64,000 nt of DNA from Onchocerca lupi (lineage: Eukaryota; Nematoda; Chromadorea; Rhabditida; Onchocercidae): contig JAOVVO010000137.1 in the NCBI GenBank assembly GCA_028564675.1, positions 1-64,000 of the forward strand. Reading direction: 5' to 3'. This document shows, one piece after another, positions 25,303 through 37,467 of this stretch. Below the pieces are notes generated by a model, which saw nothing but the letters and a program-made list of their open reading frames with translations, was not told the origin of the DNA and did not search any database. Each line of letters starts with the position of its first letter. Positions within the stretch are counted from its first letter, which is position 1. A program made the translations under genes and the position numbers.

Positions 25303-25938
25303 CTAGCTTCAATATCAATTACAAATGAAACTATTTGAAATCTCTTTTCTTTTTTTTTCAATTTTGCAAAGATATTCCATCTCTAAATTATATCCCGAAA
25401 CTTACCATTCAGATAGTAAACATGTCATTGCCATGAAGATAAAATATAGATTACAGTAATAATATATAAACTAATCAATCTGAAACACATCAAGAGATAT
25501 TCGATACATTCTATCACACCGCAAGCAAAGAAAAAAAAGAATCCAATACTCAAAGTCACACTAAACGATATAGGACGTCTTTTACGCAATTCATGTAAAT
25601 TGATGAACCTTTCTAATATATTGCTATTTTGAGTGTTATTTTCTCTTACGTAATTAGATAAATCAAAACCTCATTCTTCAATTACGATTCTATATCTAAC
25701 GATTTTACATGAATTTAAACAGCTATTATGGAAATCCAATCATTTATACACAAAATAAAAAACTTCAATTCATTTACTTCTTCGAAAAAAGTCAATACAA
25801 AAAAAAAATATATATATATACGTATACATATATACGCAAGAAAAAAGAAAACACAAATCGAGAGAAAGAAATGACGAGATACTGAAAGCAATATTTTACA
25901 AATTAGTTGTAAGGTTTGTGGATTGTTTCACATCACAA
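25303..25938. other. short spacer between FAM32A and UVRAG
   Basis: About 640 bp of AT-rich sequence between head-to-tail genes, with an AT dinucleotide run near 25799-25835. No coding signal. The gap is larger than in a typical tight nematode operon, so common transcription is possible but not shown. Confidence 0.45.
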
Positions 25939-27201
25939 TCACTTCGTCCACGAAACTTTGGGTATGTCATTGAATTCGGTTAATTCACTCATCTGTTGAT
26001 TGAACTTTTCAACTTTTTCACGATGACTTACTGCAGCTTTCTTCGCCAGTCGTTCGAACTGTAAAAATATAAAGAGTGTCTGCTTCAAAACGTTTAAATT
26101 ATTGCCCGCTGGCAGAGAAGAAAATAATCACATGAAAATGAATCATCAGCTACAAAACTAAAAACGGAAAAAATGTAAATCTGTTATAATTTGCCTTTGT
26201 AATATTACACTTTAACACAGCAACACTGATCAATAAGTAATGTATGATATTTAATAATTTTCGTGAAAAATAGTTTTACATTTCTTTTCATATAATGCAA
26301 TCATTTTGTTTATAAAATTTTGAATTCAACTCATCTTTGGCCTCAAATAATCTAATGTATTGTCAATAACATTTGGAATATTGTAACCGCACTATGATGA
26401 AAAGATTATTTAGCTCAATACAGCCTTGAAAAAGCCAAATTATCACATAAGCTGAATAAATTTTTAAAAAAAATTTTTGCCTGATTTTGCAATTGCCGCT
26501 TTTCAAATGCTATCTCCGCTGGTGTCTTATACGTAACTGTTGTATCAGCATCTTTGTGGATAGTTATGTCAATATTTTTCACGTCAACATTTTCTTTCTT
26601 CTAAAAAATATGATGATTTCAATTAATCAAAAAAAGAGTTACCAACCTCGTTTTTTTTCTCCAAACCTCTAAAACAGAAACTGTACTAATTTTGCAAGCA
26701 AATATATTTATGCTTTCTTTTACATTTCAGCATTTTGAGTTTATCATTCAACTAAAAAATCCTAGTTCCTACTACGACTTTTTTATTTCGGAGAAAGATG
26801 ATACAATAAATTTCGCAAATATAAATAAAGTAAATTCGATAATAAAAACATAAGAAATTTAGGGTTTGATTATCAGTTCATCTAAGTAAGCCTTATTATA
26901 GCAGTATTTTACGAAAAATATTCTATGAACTGCATCATTTCAAATCACTCATAGCAACTCCCGGTTACTATACTACCATTTCACGAATAATATCAATACA
27001 TGAATAATACCATTCTACAAATAGTATTATTTAAAATGAAATATTATGCTAAACATGCACTATTCCGAAAAAAGTTCCCAAATCTTTAAATATAAAACTT
27101 GCTTTTTTCTTGAATTTTGATTTGCCCTTCTTCAATTTCAGGCCACCTCGGACCACTTCCTTGTATGGATCATTATTATTGCTGCTGATATCGTTACTCA
27201 T
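25939..27201 (-). CDS. FAM32A, spliceosomal exon-ligation factor
   Basis: Small nuclear protein which in human C* and P spliceosomes reaches the active site and promotes exon ligation. Exons 27103-27201, 26481-26600 and 25939-26058 give 112 residues, the same length as human FAM32A. Seen in order: basic N-terminal region (GGLKLKKGKSKFKKK), central TPAEIAFEKRQLQNQFERLA, and the invariant C-terminus DIPKVSWTK. Both introns start with GC instead of GT: exon 1 ends AAA/GCAAGT, exon 2 ends CAG/GCAAAA. No nearby GT keeps the frame, and the protein alignment is gap-free across the second junction. The ATG follows ttttag by three bases, suggesting leader trans-splicing. UVRAG is downstream on the same strand. 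Confidence 0.93.
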
Positions 27202-30101
27202 TTCCTAAAACTCCGAGAGAACCAGTTTTCCAGATACCAAAAAAAAGAAAAAAAATTTATATAACAATTATATAAACACCGACAATCTAACCAATGTGAA
27301 TAAATGGAATAGCCTGATACAGGCAAAATTTAAATATCTAATATATAGCAGTATAGCACTGTTCAAGATTGAACGATCACAGTTATGAATCTTAGTAGAG
27401 ATCCCGAAAATTTCCAGAACTTAACTGGATAACTCGTGACCTATCGGAACTTAACCAGTGACTTATCTGAAAACAAGATTGTAACCACAAGTAAACAGCA
27501 TCGAAAACTCTTAGCAATCTGAACACAAACCAGTCTCCCTTGTTATACTTTGCCATGATATGAATGACCTACCTGTGATGCTTTAAAAAACACAAAGTGG
27601 TCGACGGACATGTTACGTACGACTGGTAAGCGTGCGTCATATGTATTGCATGTGGTTAGTAAGCGTTCGTTACATTTTTTATGTGTTGCATCACTTAAAG
27701 TTTATATTTTTTAGCTTCTGCCACATATTATACATTGTGTGTTTATAACATTGCATGTATTTCTTTTAGAATTCCAGAACCTAAACAGTGAACAAAGAAT
27801 TAAACATATTAATTTGAACTAAACTAGTCAAAAAGAAAATTGATTATTATCCTATTTAGTCGAAGCTCAAGTGGAACACAGCATATCTTCTAAATCCACG
27901 TCCTAGTTTATTATCGGTTAATACTTTGCTAGTATTTGCATTGTTGTTCGAACTAATCACTCTCTAGTTCTTTTCGTCTTTTTTTTTTTTTTTTTTGTTT
28001 AAAAATAATACTATGATCGAATTGTCACAATGAGGGTCTCGTTTCATTTGAATAAATTGACTTACGTGGAACTGTTCTGTACAAATAACTAATAATATTC
28101 GTGCTCAATGAAAAATTTATTTGAATTTAAATGGATCATAAAATGAAACAGGCAACTTGTAATATCTAGCAATGTACTTGTACCAAGAATTGCTTACTGT
28201 AATGATTCAAAAGTTTTTGCGAAAAAGAAAAAGTTGTGAGTGTGTTAATGATGAGAAATGATCGATTATGGAGTGGGAAAGTTCAAAATGATAAGCTGAG
28301 TGTAATCATTTTTCTCTTTATTAGTGCAGGGTCGTTCGATAATTTAAATAAACTGGAAAGATGACTAAATTCGATAAAATGTTAATCATGAATCAATTGA
28401 TAATTGAGAAAAAATCGCGTTTTAAAGTATCGTTTTGTCTTATTTTATATAATAATAACGAATAATTTTTGGATCTAACAGTAAATTGTGATGAAAATTG
28501 AAATAATCACAATTGGCATGACCGATGGGGATAGAACAAGTTCCGAAGTATTTCTTGTAGTCGGATTTGATAGTTTTTTTTTTTTTTTTTTGACGCTAAA
28601 GCCTTTTGAATTGAAATCATTACACCCAAGAACATATTTAACTAACTGATAATATGCGCTAAGACTGCATTGCTGCGAATTAATTCCTATGACAACACCA
28701 TCTACAATTGCTTCAAAATTAGATTTTTCAAACGAGGTTTTGTTTTCTTTGTCATATTTACCCTATCGAAAAACCTTCTTCAATCATTTTAAGAACTTAA
28801 TGAGCGGGATGCAGGAAATAACTTCAACAGGTTGTATACCTATGCTACTGATGTATTAATTTTTATATGACTAAGGAATAAAAGAATTTATTTCTTATTT
28901 GCAAAAATGTGACTGTCATGGTTCATATTCAAATCAATAAAATGCATTTTTTTCTGATTAAAATATTTTGGAATTCAAGTTTTGAAGGCACGAATACTGT
29001 GGACAACCTAAAATGATAGTAAGAAGAATTGGGTCATTTCAAAATTACAATAAAATCAGTATATTTGATTATAACAAAATTAATAATACAGTTGCATTCA
29101 GTCTGATTTGGATATTCGATAAGTCTGACGAAGTTTTATGCTTTTTCCGCATATTGTATAATTTTTGATGTAAATGTTCTTTGCGGCTTTTGACACAACG
29201 TTTCAAATTCAGCACCGATTGTTTTAAAAGCTGCATTCGAATAAACGCGTGTTTTTGTACAAATATATCTACTTTTTTTTTACTTGTCAATTGCGACAGG
29301 TAAAAGTGACCGGACATTTTTATTTAAATAGATTAACTGGACCGGCCACGCTTCGTGTCTAGCTAGTCTATAAAGTTATGCCATAAGAAAAGCATTGATA
29401 GATCTAATAGGAAATGAGTTCTAACTGCGTGAATATCGTATAAAGATTCGATTTGGATATCATTATTCTCAATATCATTATTGTGATTCCAATTCAAAAA
29501 TTACTTCATTAGCAATTACTCCAATCGTTTTCTTTCTTGAATTTACCTTTTTCCCTCTCTCACCTCGTCCACTCTTTAAGAAGAGAATCGGATTTTAAGA
29601 AATATTCCTTTTGCAGTAGTTCAGCTGTGCAGGACAATCTGTTTTAAACAAAGTTTGAGAGGTCAGACCGATTATGGCTGGACCAACTTGTTTGCTCAAA
29701 ATAAGCGTGAATCGATAATCGATTTGGTATAACTCGAATGGAACATGCTCAACAATGTTTTATTTTGAGAGAAAAAAAAGATTTCAAACTTCGTTCGTTT
29801 TTGTCCCTCACATGTTATTTCTGTTATACTATTTTGTTATGAATTTTTGGAAATTTTCGAATTTCATTCAAAACTATGAACATTGATCATGTTAGAAATT
29901 TCCAATTATGTCAGATAGTTATTCCAAGATTTAATGCTGAAATAATATTCCATCGAACAATGTGATAAATTATCAAATTATCTTGTTCAAAGCTGACCAT
30001 TTCTGGTCCTCATTTGCCTCAATCGCAGGATAGGATAAGGCATATTCTTCAAGAAGATCGTTAAATTTCATCAATTAAAATCAAAAATTCACATGAAATT
30101 A
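27202..30101. other. intergenic, with a dispersed repeat
   Basis: No recognised gene. Around 27570-27690 the phrase gtaagcgt(g/t)cgt occurs twice near cat/tgttgcat motifs, a weak local duplication. A repeat copy lies at 29220-29385. The minus-strand open frame 29069-29317 is basic but overlaps that repeat and resembles no family I know. T-tracts occur near 27980 and 28575. Confidence 0.45.
29220..29385 (+). repeat. dispersed repeat, copy A
   Basis: Shares with 36890-37080 the wording gcattcgaata..cgc.tgtttt, catttttattta.atag and ggccacgcttcg followed by agctagtctata. Some motifs match in the same orientation and others in reverse complement, so each copy probably contains internal inverted parts. 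The end structure and class of the element are unknown. Confidence 0.5.
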
Positions 30102-30940
30102 TCAACATCTATGCCGACGCATTGTATTTCTATTGAGGAGTATTCGCAGGGATGGATAGCCAAGAATAAATGTTTGCAACATCCATTTCAGAGTATTATA
30201 TCGCGATATATGCAGCATATTGCATAATTTCAGAGAGTATAATGATTCTCCAAAATGCGCTATCAATGCGAACAGGTTGGTTGCTATGCAGAATGAGGGA
30301 AAACGTACTCCTAGAAATTCCAGAAATTTTCCTGGTATACCGAATTGACCAAACCAATATGCATCATACCATGACATCTAAACAAAATTGTTTCAACGAG
30401 ACTATAATTTAAGATTTGATATAGCCCAGATGTTCATATAAAAGAAATATTTATAGATTATTCCCATTATTTTACAATAAAGCATCTTATGAAGATCAGT
30501 TCAAAAATTTATTAATACAATTTGCAATGTAACAAAAGATTCTTCGCGATTTTAATCGTTTTTTTTTTAAATTGTTTTTCAATCATTCCTCAATATTATC
30601 ACTCTTCAAATACTTAATAGAGAGGGCTATCACTAATATCAGTAATTTAGTAAAAGAGGAGGGAGGCGATTTGTCCTATTTTACTTCAACAAATTTGTCA
30701 GCCATCAGAAAGATGAAAACGCCAAAGTTCAATCCTAAAAATATAAAATAATCATTTAGAGCGAAAAAAATTTTCAGAATTATGAATATAACACATGAGA
30801 AATCGATCGCTATTTTGGAAAAATTTAAGAGAGATTTTCATCAATAATAATAAAAAGTATAAACTCACAAAATTGATCCAGAGAGCAACCGGTATAAGAA
30901 TCCACCAGACAAGATGAGGTGATCTGAAGAAATCGTCCAT
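30102..30940 (-). CDS. TMEM254-like small membrane protein
   Basis: Function of the family is unknown; members are short multi-span membrane proteins. Exons 30869-30940 and 30102-30377 join in phase (TTT/GTGAGT donor, tttgtttag acceptor) and give 115 residues, near the human length of about 123. TM1 is about residues 9-24 (HLVWWILIPVALWINF). The middle segment IPGKFLEFLGVRFPSF leads to TM2 with the family hallmark HFGESLYSLKLCN, then TM3 LKWMLQTFILGYPSLRILL, corresponding to the human segment with HxGE(A/S)LYA and QT..FG..SL.IL. The C-terminus is basic. The start is the ATG of MDDFFRSPH; a longer in-frame start at 31018 exists but lacks support. Confidence 0.75.
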
Positions 30941-32390
30941 TCCACTCGAATTTTGAAATTCAAATATCTTATTTCGGAAATGAAAGCAGTATGAAAATTG
31001 TCTTATCAAAGCGACCACTATTAAATATTTTTTCTAATTTTTTAAAAAAGTTCTGAAGAAAATTACAAATCATTGGAAGCATTTGTATCAGATAAGAAAT
31101 GCCTAATGATACATTATTATGAAAAATTATCAGTTATTTACATTATTATGAGAAATTATCAGTTATTGTAACAGAAAATAAAAATAATTATGGGATAAGT
31201 TCAAAATAAGGGATAAGTTCGAAACTAATCGGAGATATGAAATAGGTCAACAGCGATGACATGGTTATTTCCATTGCCTAATCCTTTGTGATGTATGTTT
31301 AGAATTTTGACGCTTTTCAAGTAGAATGAATGTGAATAAAATAATATACCATTGGGCTGTTCTCCTACAGATATTTCAAAGATCGACGCTTTGAATGACG
31401 AATATTTCTTTCTAATTCTTATTCCAAAAAGGATGTAAGTTTTTACTTCCTATCGGAAAGGACCAAAGTAATTTCAGCATAAATATATTCAAATAATCAA
31501 AATATTGTATTGTAAAAATATTTCTCACATGAATTCAACACTTAAAATGAATGCAAATGAGCATTACGATATCTAATGTAATTTTCATCTTTGCAATTAC
31601 CAAATTTTATCTTCAAAAGTAAATACCGGAAATTAATTCACATCACATGCAAATGCTTTCATTCTTATAATCTAACATATGTACAATGATGGGAATATGG
31701 TAAAGAAAACATCCATTACCAAAAAAAAAAAAAAAAAAAAAAACCGTGGAAAGGATTGCTATCGGTTGGATTTAAATCAGAAGTGATTTGGGTAACACGG
31801 ATACGGTAGTCCTACAATTCTCATCTAACATCCATCATCAACCAGTCTTCAGATAATATCCCTACTATTCTTCCAAAAAATATCTCTGGTATCAACATTT
31901 AAGAAGGGAATTCCATATTCCAACGGTCGAACCATTTATTTATCAACTATTGTTACCTAATTCGATATCATCAATAAATTCTCCACCAACTTTCTATTAA
32001 AGGTATTAAGTCGTTTTTTAAAAGTAGCGACTAGATTATCTACAGAATGATACCTTAGGAATCAGAAATTAAACGTAATAAGATTGTTATACAATAAACG
32101 GAAATGATTGATTAGATAACAAAGATCTTGTTAAAGTCAATAGATCGAATCGGGTCAATTTTTTTAAACAACTTCTATTATTATTGCTATTAATTGTTTT
32201 AATCGATAGCATTTAAGTCGCTAATTTAATTAATGAATCTTTCCATTTTCAATTTTAGTAAATTCAATATATGTTTGAAATAATTTTAAGTACCAAAAAT
32301 TAATTCCTAATACAGTCTTTAAATTTTTTTTCTAAAACTTTTCTTTTCTCTTTTTTTTGAATTATTCAATTTGTAAAAAATAGGAAATAA
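30941..32390. other. intergenic, no gene seen
   Basis: AT-rich spacer between the TMEM254-like gene and the 3' end of the dehydrogenase gene, both on the minus strand. It contains a long A tract near 31722-31743. No coding signal was recognised. Confidence 0.5.
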
Positions 32391-35300
32391 CTATTTAATA
32401 TGATTATCAACTGGAGAGGAATATTTTTTTCTGCTAATGCCGGAAGAATATCCAAAATGATAAAGTTGAAGAAAAGAAATGAAGCCAAAACAAAAAATTT
32501 GCATGAACCATCGAAATTTACAAGGAAATGAGAACTTTAATTGATCGCAAATATGCAATGCACAAATTGCCAATACAAAATTTAATGAAATGATGAACAA
32601 TACCAGTGTTTGCAGCATAGTTTGCATGACACCTTGCATCACCAAATAACTAATCTAAAATTAACGGATGAGAGATTGAGAAAAAAAAATGAAATTAAAA
32701 CTGAAATTTTTGCATGAATTATTGGAGGTATGTAAAGGAAACATGTTCAATTTGAAGTGTAATTTCTTACTTATTTTATTTTGAAGTGTAATTTCATTTG
32801 TTTAAATGGATAAATAAAAATTAAAAAAAAAAATATGTATATATAAATTCCATTTTATCCACAATTTTTTCAATTTGCAAGAATTCAGAACAAAATTCAT
32901 TTTAAAAAAAAAAAAAAAATTACCATCATTATGAGATAAGCGATAAGTAGCGTATATTTCTTGCCATCATCTAATCCTTTAAAATAATCCGTCTTCTTTG
33001 CAATCCTTATTTCTTCCTCTTCCATTTCTTGATCCTTCAATGGTTCATAGTGACAGTTCAGATATTCTCTCCATGCATCTTCCACGCGTTCCGATAATAA
33101 CCTAAAAAATGCATATCTTATATGATATGCTATTTCATTACTGATTGTCATCAAAATTAATGTATTATTTGTTTTGTCATATTTTTTTCTATTTGTTTAA
33201 CTAATTCTTCTAGAAATAAAGTTGTTTAGTTGTATTTTTAGTATAATAAGTATAGCAAATTTAGGTTTTGTTGATATATGTATGTCTATTTTGTTAATAA
33301 CAAATAATATATCATTAAAAATGATGCAATGATCACTTTTTGATAAAAGCTGTTCAAAATCGATTGTTTTCTTCAATTTTTTTTTTATATTATAGTTTGA
33401 GTATATCAACGAAGTACAATCATTAAACTAAGTAAAATTTAATGATTGTAAAACTTCAATTGTCGAAAAAAAAAATCCTTTCACATATGAATGGATCAAA
33501 CCGATGATAATTTAGGTGACAAATAAATTCGAATATATACCCTCTAAAATATGCGATTAAACTGATGTAACGTGGCACGAATACGATACTTTTCTCCCTC
33601 AAAATCGCATCAACAATTTCGCATGCACAACGATCAATCGACATGAATGGAATCCATCTGTAATATCTCGAGTAGAATACTATTCAGAATTATAGGTTGA
33701 ATGAGATTCATAGGTTATGTCTATCGTTTCTCTCTGCAGGTTACCAGCACCTTAAACATACCTTACGAAAAATCTGTTCCATCCTATTTATTCCTCAATT
33801 CTTTTATTATTCCTCTATCATCTGAAGATGCGAGAGATGCAACTCTAAAATATGTTTGTTAAAGAAATAAAGGATGACTAATTAGCAATAAAATTAATAT
33901 AACAATTGTATGTCACTAAACAACAACTTTCAGTTATAGCTCGCTATCACTGAACAATTGCAAATTTTTGTATCTAGATGAACAATTCAAACACCAAAGA
34001 ATTATATAGTGTATTACTATTATTGACGTGATATGCTGGATATTAGGAAAGAAAAGCTTACGTGGACGTGGGTCTCATACGTAAGTTTAGAATCATCGGT
34101 GTTCGCGTGAAATATGGACATACCGTCGTGCAACGTATACCATTGAGACCTTTTTCTTTCATTTCCATTTCCAGGCATTGCATTACACCTCTAATCGCAA
34201 ATTTCGTACAGCTAAAAATGAAAATAACACATAAGATAATATGAAACGTCTGAAGAACGTGAGAATTTTTCAACAGTCAAAGTCAGAACAACGATAAATT
34301 CAATGGGATAGATTTGTTAGCAATGCAAGTATTTTTCTGGAAAGCAAAATAAATATTCATGATCATATTATTGTAGATGAAAGTACTGTTTTAAATGATA
34401 ATATGATTATGAATAACTAAGAATCAATCGAACAAATTCAACATTAAAAAATAAATTTAATTTAACTACCTATATCATATCAAAAATTAAAATAATGGAT
34501 GAATTCTCTTTCGGGTAATTCCTTCGGAATTTTGCATATTTTCATTATTTAACATTCCGTGTAAGTTTGCGCATTTCACGCATTCCTCAAATATGTGATC
34601 AATTTAATCTCTAACCAATACGCAGTACCATTCGTTCCACCGCAAAAACTTGCAATTGACGAAATTGCAACTATTTGTCCCTCATTTCGTTGCTCCATCG
34701 AACGTAGAAATGCCTTAATTGTCTGCAAATGTGCATTTAATATCAATAGAATACGTTATTAAATTTCATCTTTTTTCTTTTTTTTTTTATTAAATCTTTA
34801 CCTTCCTTTTCTTCCCATTTTTATCTTTTATTTTGAAAAAATCACAGTATAACTAAGCAAGGACTGAAAAATCAAACTATGAATTCAAATTTATAATTAC
34901 TAATTTATTTCATTATTTATTAATATTTTGTAACTAGCATATCGTTGAAAATATTGATAAATATAATAGATAAAAAGTTGGACTCAAAAACTTCTGCTTA
35001 AATTAATGTATTCATTACTGAAAAATCGAAATATCAAAACTTTTCCAATATTCAATGCAGAGTATTTTTCATTTATAGTGCAACAATATATCAAGTTATT
35101 CGATTTTTTAATTTTAACCACTTACTGCTTTGTCCATTACGATGGAGTGAGTCTATATTCGTTACAACTTTTTTTTTTTTTTTTTATTTCGAATGAAATG
35201 ATTGTGGAATGGATTAACAACTTCAACTACTATATCTTCCCAAGTCAAAAATGAAATTGGAAATTGTTTCAGCTTTTGCTAAATATTTTTCCTTCTTAAT

Positions 35301-37467
35301 CTTCAAATAAGTTTTTTATGTGGAAATTCAAAGAAATGAAAGAAAAAAAAATTTCAAATTTCAAAAAAGGATAGCAAAAATGAAATTATTCATATAAAAA
35401 CAAACATTGATCGTTCCCATTACATTGACATCGATTGCTTTCTGAATTTGCGATGTTGTTAAATCCAGCATATGTCCGATAAATAAAACTGCTGCATTAC
35501 AGATTACGATATCAACATTTCCTAAAATTAACTGAAATTTTTTTTTCCTTTTTTTTAAATTACAACTATCGTTTAATCCAATGTATCCTTTAAATTAACA
35601 ATTCAAATTGTTTGCTTTCATTTTTTTTTCTTTTTTTCATTTTCATGCTGTATCTGTTGAATTTAATTTCCGTTAACAATCTTATGTTTCCTGCGATGTT
35701 AATATCTAAAACTGCTCCCATGTTCCTTATTTATCTGTTAATTGATTTTATCAATAGAATAGAAAAGTAAAGTGAAACAAAAACTGAAAGTTTCAATTAA
35801 ACGGAAAAAAGAAACTAACACAAAGATGAGAAAACAATGATAAAAAATGAAATTACTGCCATACCAAAGGTGGCATTAATTTGTCGAGCACATTCGTTAA
35901 CTTCCTCCATCTGACTTATGTCACATTTCCAGCATTGCGCAAAACCGCCATTTTCAACAATTTTTTCCACTGTCTCTTGCGCACCTTGCTGCAATAAAGC
36001 ATATTACGATATCAATTATTTCCTGAAATTTACTAAAATTTCTTTTTTTTTTTTTTTTAGACTTCATAAGTTCCATTAGTAATTTTTTGTATAATTAAGG
36101 AAAATTATAGAAGTTGTAATAAAAAATGAATTCATAAAAATTCATTGCTGACGAAAAAAAAAAAAGAAAAACTGATAACTTATTTTGTTTCATTAATAAT
36201 CTTATTAGTGGATATCATTCAATATCTGCCCAAGTAAAAAAGTCCACCTAAACAATCTCTGATCTAATTGATAATCAACGAGAGTAGTTCCTAACATGAC
36301 CGTTAAATGATGAAAAATCAAAAGGGATAGTTTAATTTTGATTTCAAATAAAATACTTTGACCAAAATGAATAGATGCAATTTAAGCAGAAACAAGTCTG
36401 ATAAGAATTTATTCGGTATATGATCGCATCTGGAAAATGTCGAGAATATCGTAATGACAAATCAAAATGTTATTTTTCAATCGATAAAAACTATGAAAGT
36501 ATTGTATGTCAATTTAAAATACAACATCGCATACTATGGCTCTGAGAATTTAATTATCCTTCTTAATACATTTTCTGGTTCCCTTAAAAATCGAACTTAA
36601 ATTTAATTTATTTCGTCATGCCATAGTCTGTAGAATTTTCAAGGTGCAGTGATTTATTTGCAAAAATATTTGCAAGAATGATAATTTTTTCAATTTATCA
36701 AATCTTGTCGAATAATTGAAATGTATTTAAAAATTTTGAATGCAACAATATGTAGTAATAAAAATTCAGAGAAGAAATCATGGCCAATCTATGTCAAAAC
36801 TACGATTGATGATATATCAGCAATTCAAATTAAGCGATACATGGCAATAAATGGTAGTGATAAGAGCGATTGATAACTAACTAGCTGGATTCGGCCACAT
36901 TTCGCATGTTAACTATAAATCATCTACAGGAATTGGCCACACTTCGCGAGTCCAGTTTCAGCTAGTCTATATAAATAAAAATGTAAATGTTCATTTGCAC
37001 AAAATCTTATATCTCCGTAAATTCTTAAACACGCACTTTATCCATATAAAAACATGCGCCTATTCGAATGCAACGTTTCATCAAAATTTCAAATCAATCG
37101 ATGAAGAGTTTGAAATATTCTACAGCAAGTAATAATGAATATTTACACTTTTATTTTTATTTATACAAATTTTCGCCATTAGTAAGAAACTCATTTTTCT
37201 TTTTTTTTTTTCGACGGCTAAAAAAAAATGACATACATGATTGATATCCAAAATGGCAACTTTGGCTCCAAAATTGATGGCGAACAATTCCGCTAATCGT
37301 TTGCCAATACCAGATGCAGCACCTGTGATAACAATTGTACGACCGTTTACAGATTTTAAGCTAGATCGAATCCAGTACCAAAAATCCAAAGGACAAGCCA
37401 CAAATAGTACATGAAGAAGCATTCCAAGGCTACTGTAGAATCTCTCTTTGCAGGAAATTCTCGCCAT
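32391..37467 (-). CDS. membrane short-chain dehydrogenase (SDR16C-like) with hydrophobic C-terminal extension
   Basis: NAD(P)-dependent oxidoreductase, nearest by eye to the SDR16C/17-beta-HSD11 and retinol dehydrogenase group; substrate unknown. Exons 37237-37467, 35865-35988, 35406-35521, 34616-34722, 34062-34211, 33541-33657, 32924-33101 and 32391-32654 close to 428 residues. An N-terminal signal-anchor is at about 14-32. The cofactor motif TGAASGIG is at 48-55, CNAA at about 126-129 in place of NNAG, catalytic Ser179, and Tyr192-x3-Lys196 (YCCTK). Residues about 205-215 hold CPYFTRTPM. After a charged linker (KDQEMEEEEIRIAKK), residues about 330-410 form two or three further hydrophobic spans not usual in this family, which normally ends near 300-340 residues. 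All eight exons are in phase, which argues against a fusion of two genes. Confidence 0.88.
36890..37080. repeat. dispersed repeat, copy B, in intron 1 of the dehydrogenase gene
   Basis: Contains ggccacatttcg and then ggccacacttcgcgagtcca, followed by agctagtctatataaat, an atgtaaatgttcatttgcac segment and a cattcgaata-type motif. It matches copy A (29220-29385) in patches on both strands. It lies between exons 1 and 2 of the SDR gene. Confidence 0.5.

Noticed and set aside
29069..29317. Minus-strand 82-codon frame, Lys/His-rich
   Set aside because: Overlaps dispersed repeat copy A and resembles no family; treated as part of the repeat.
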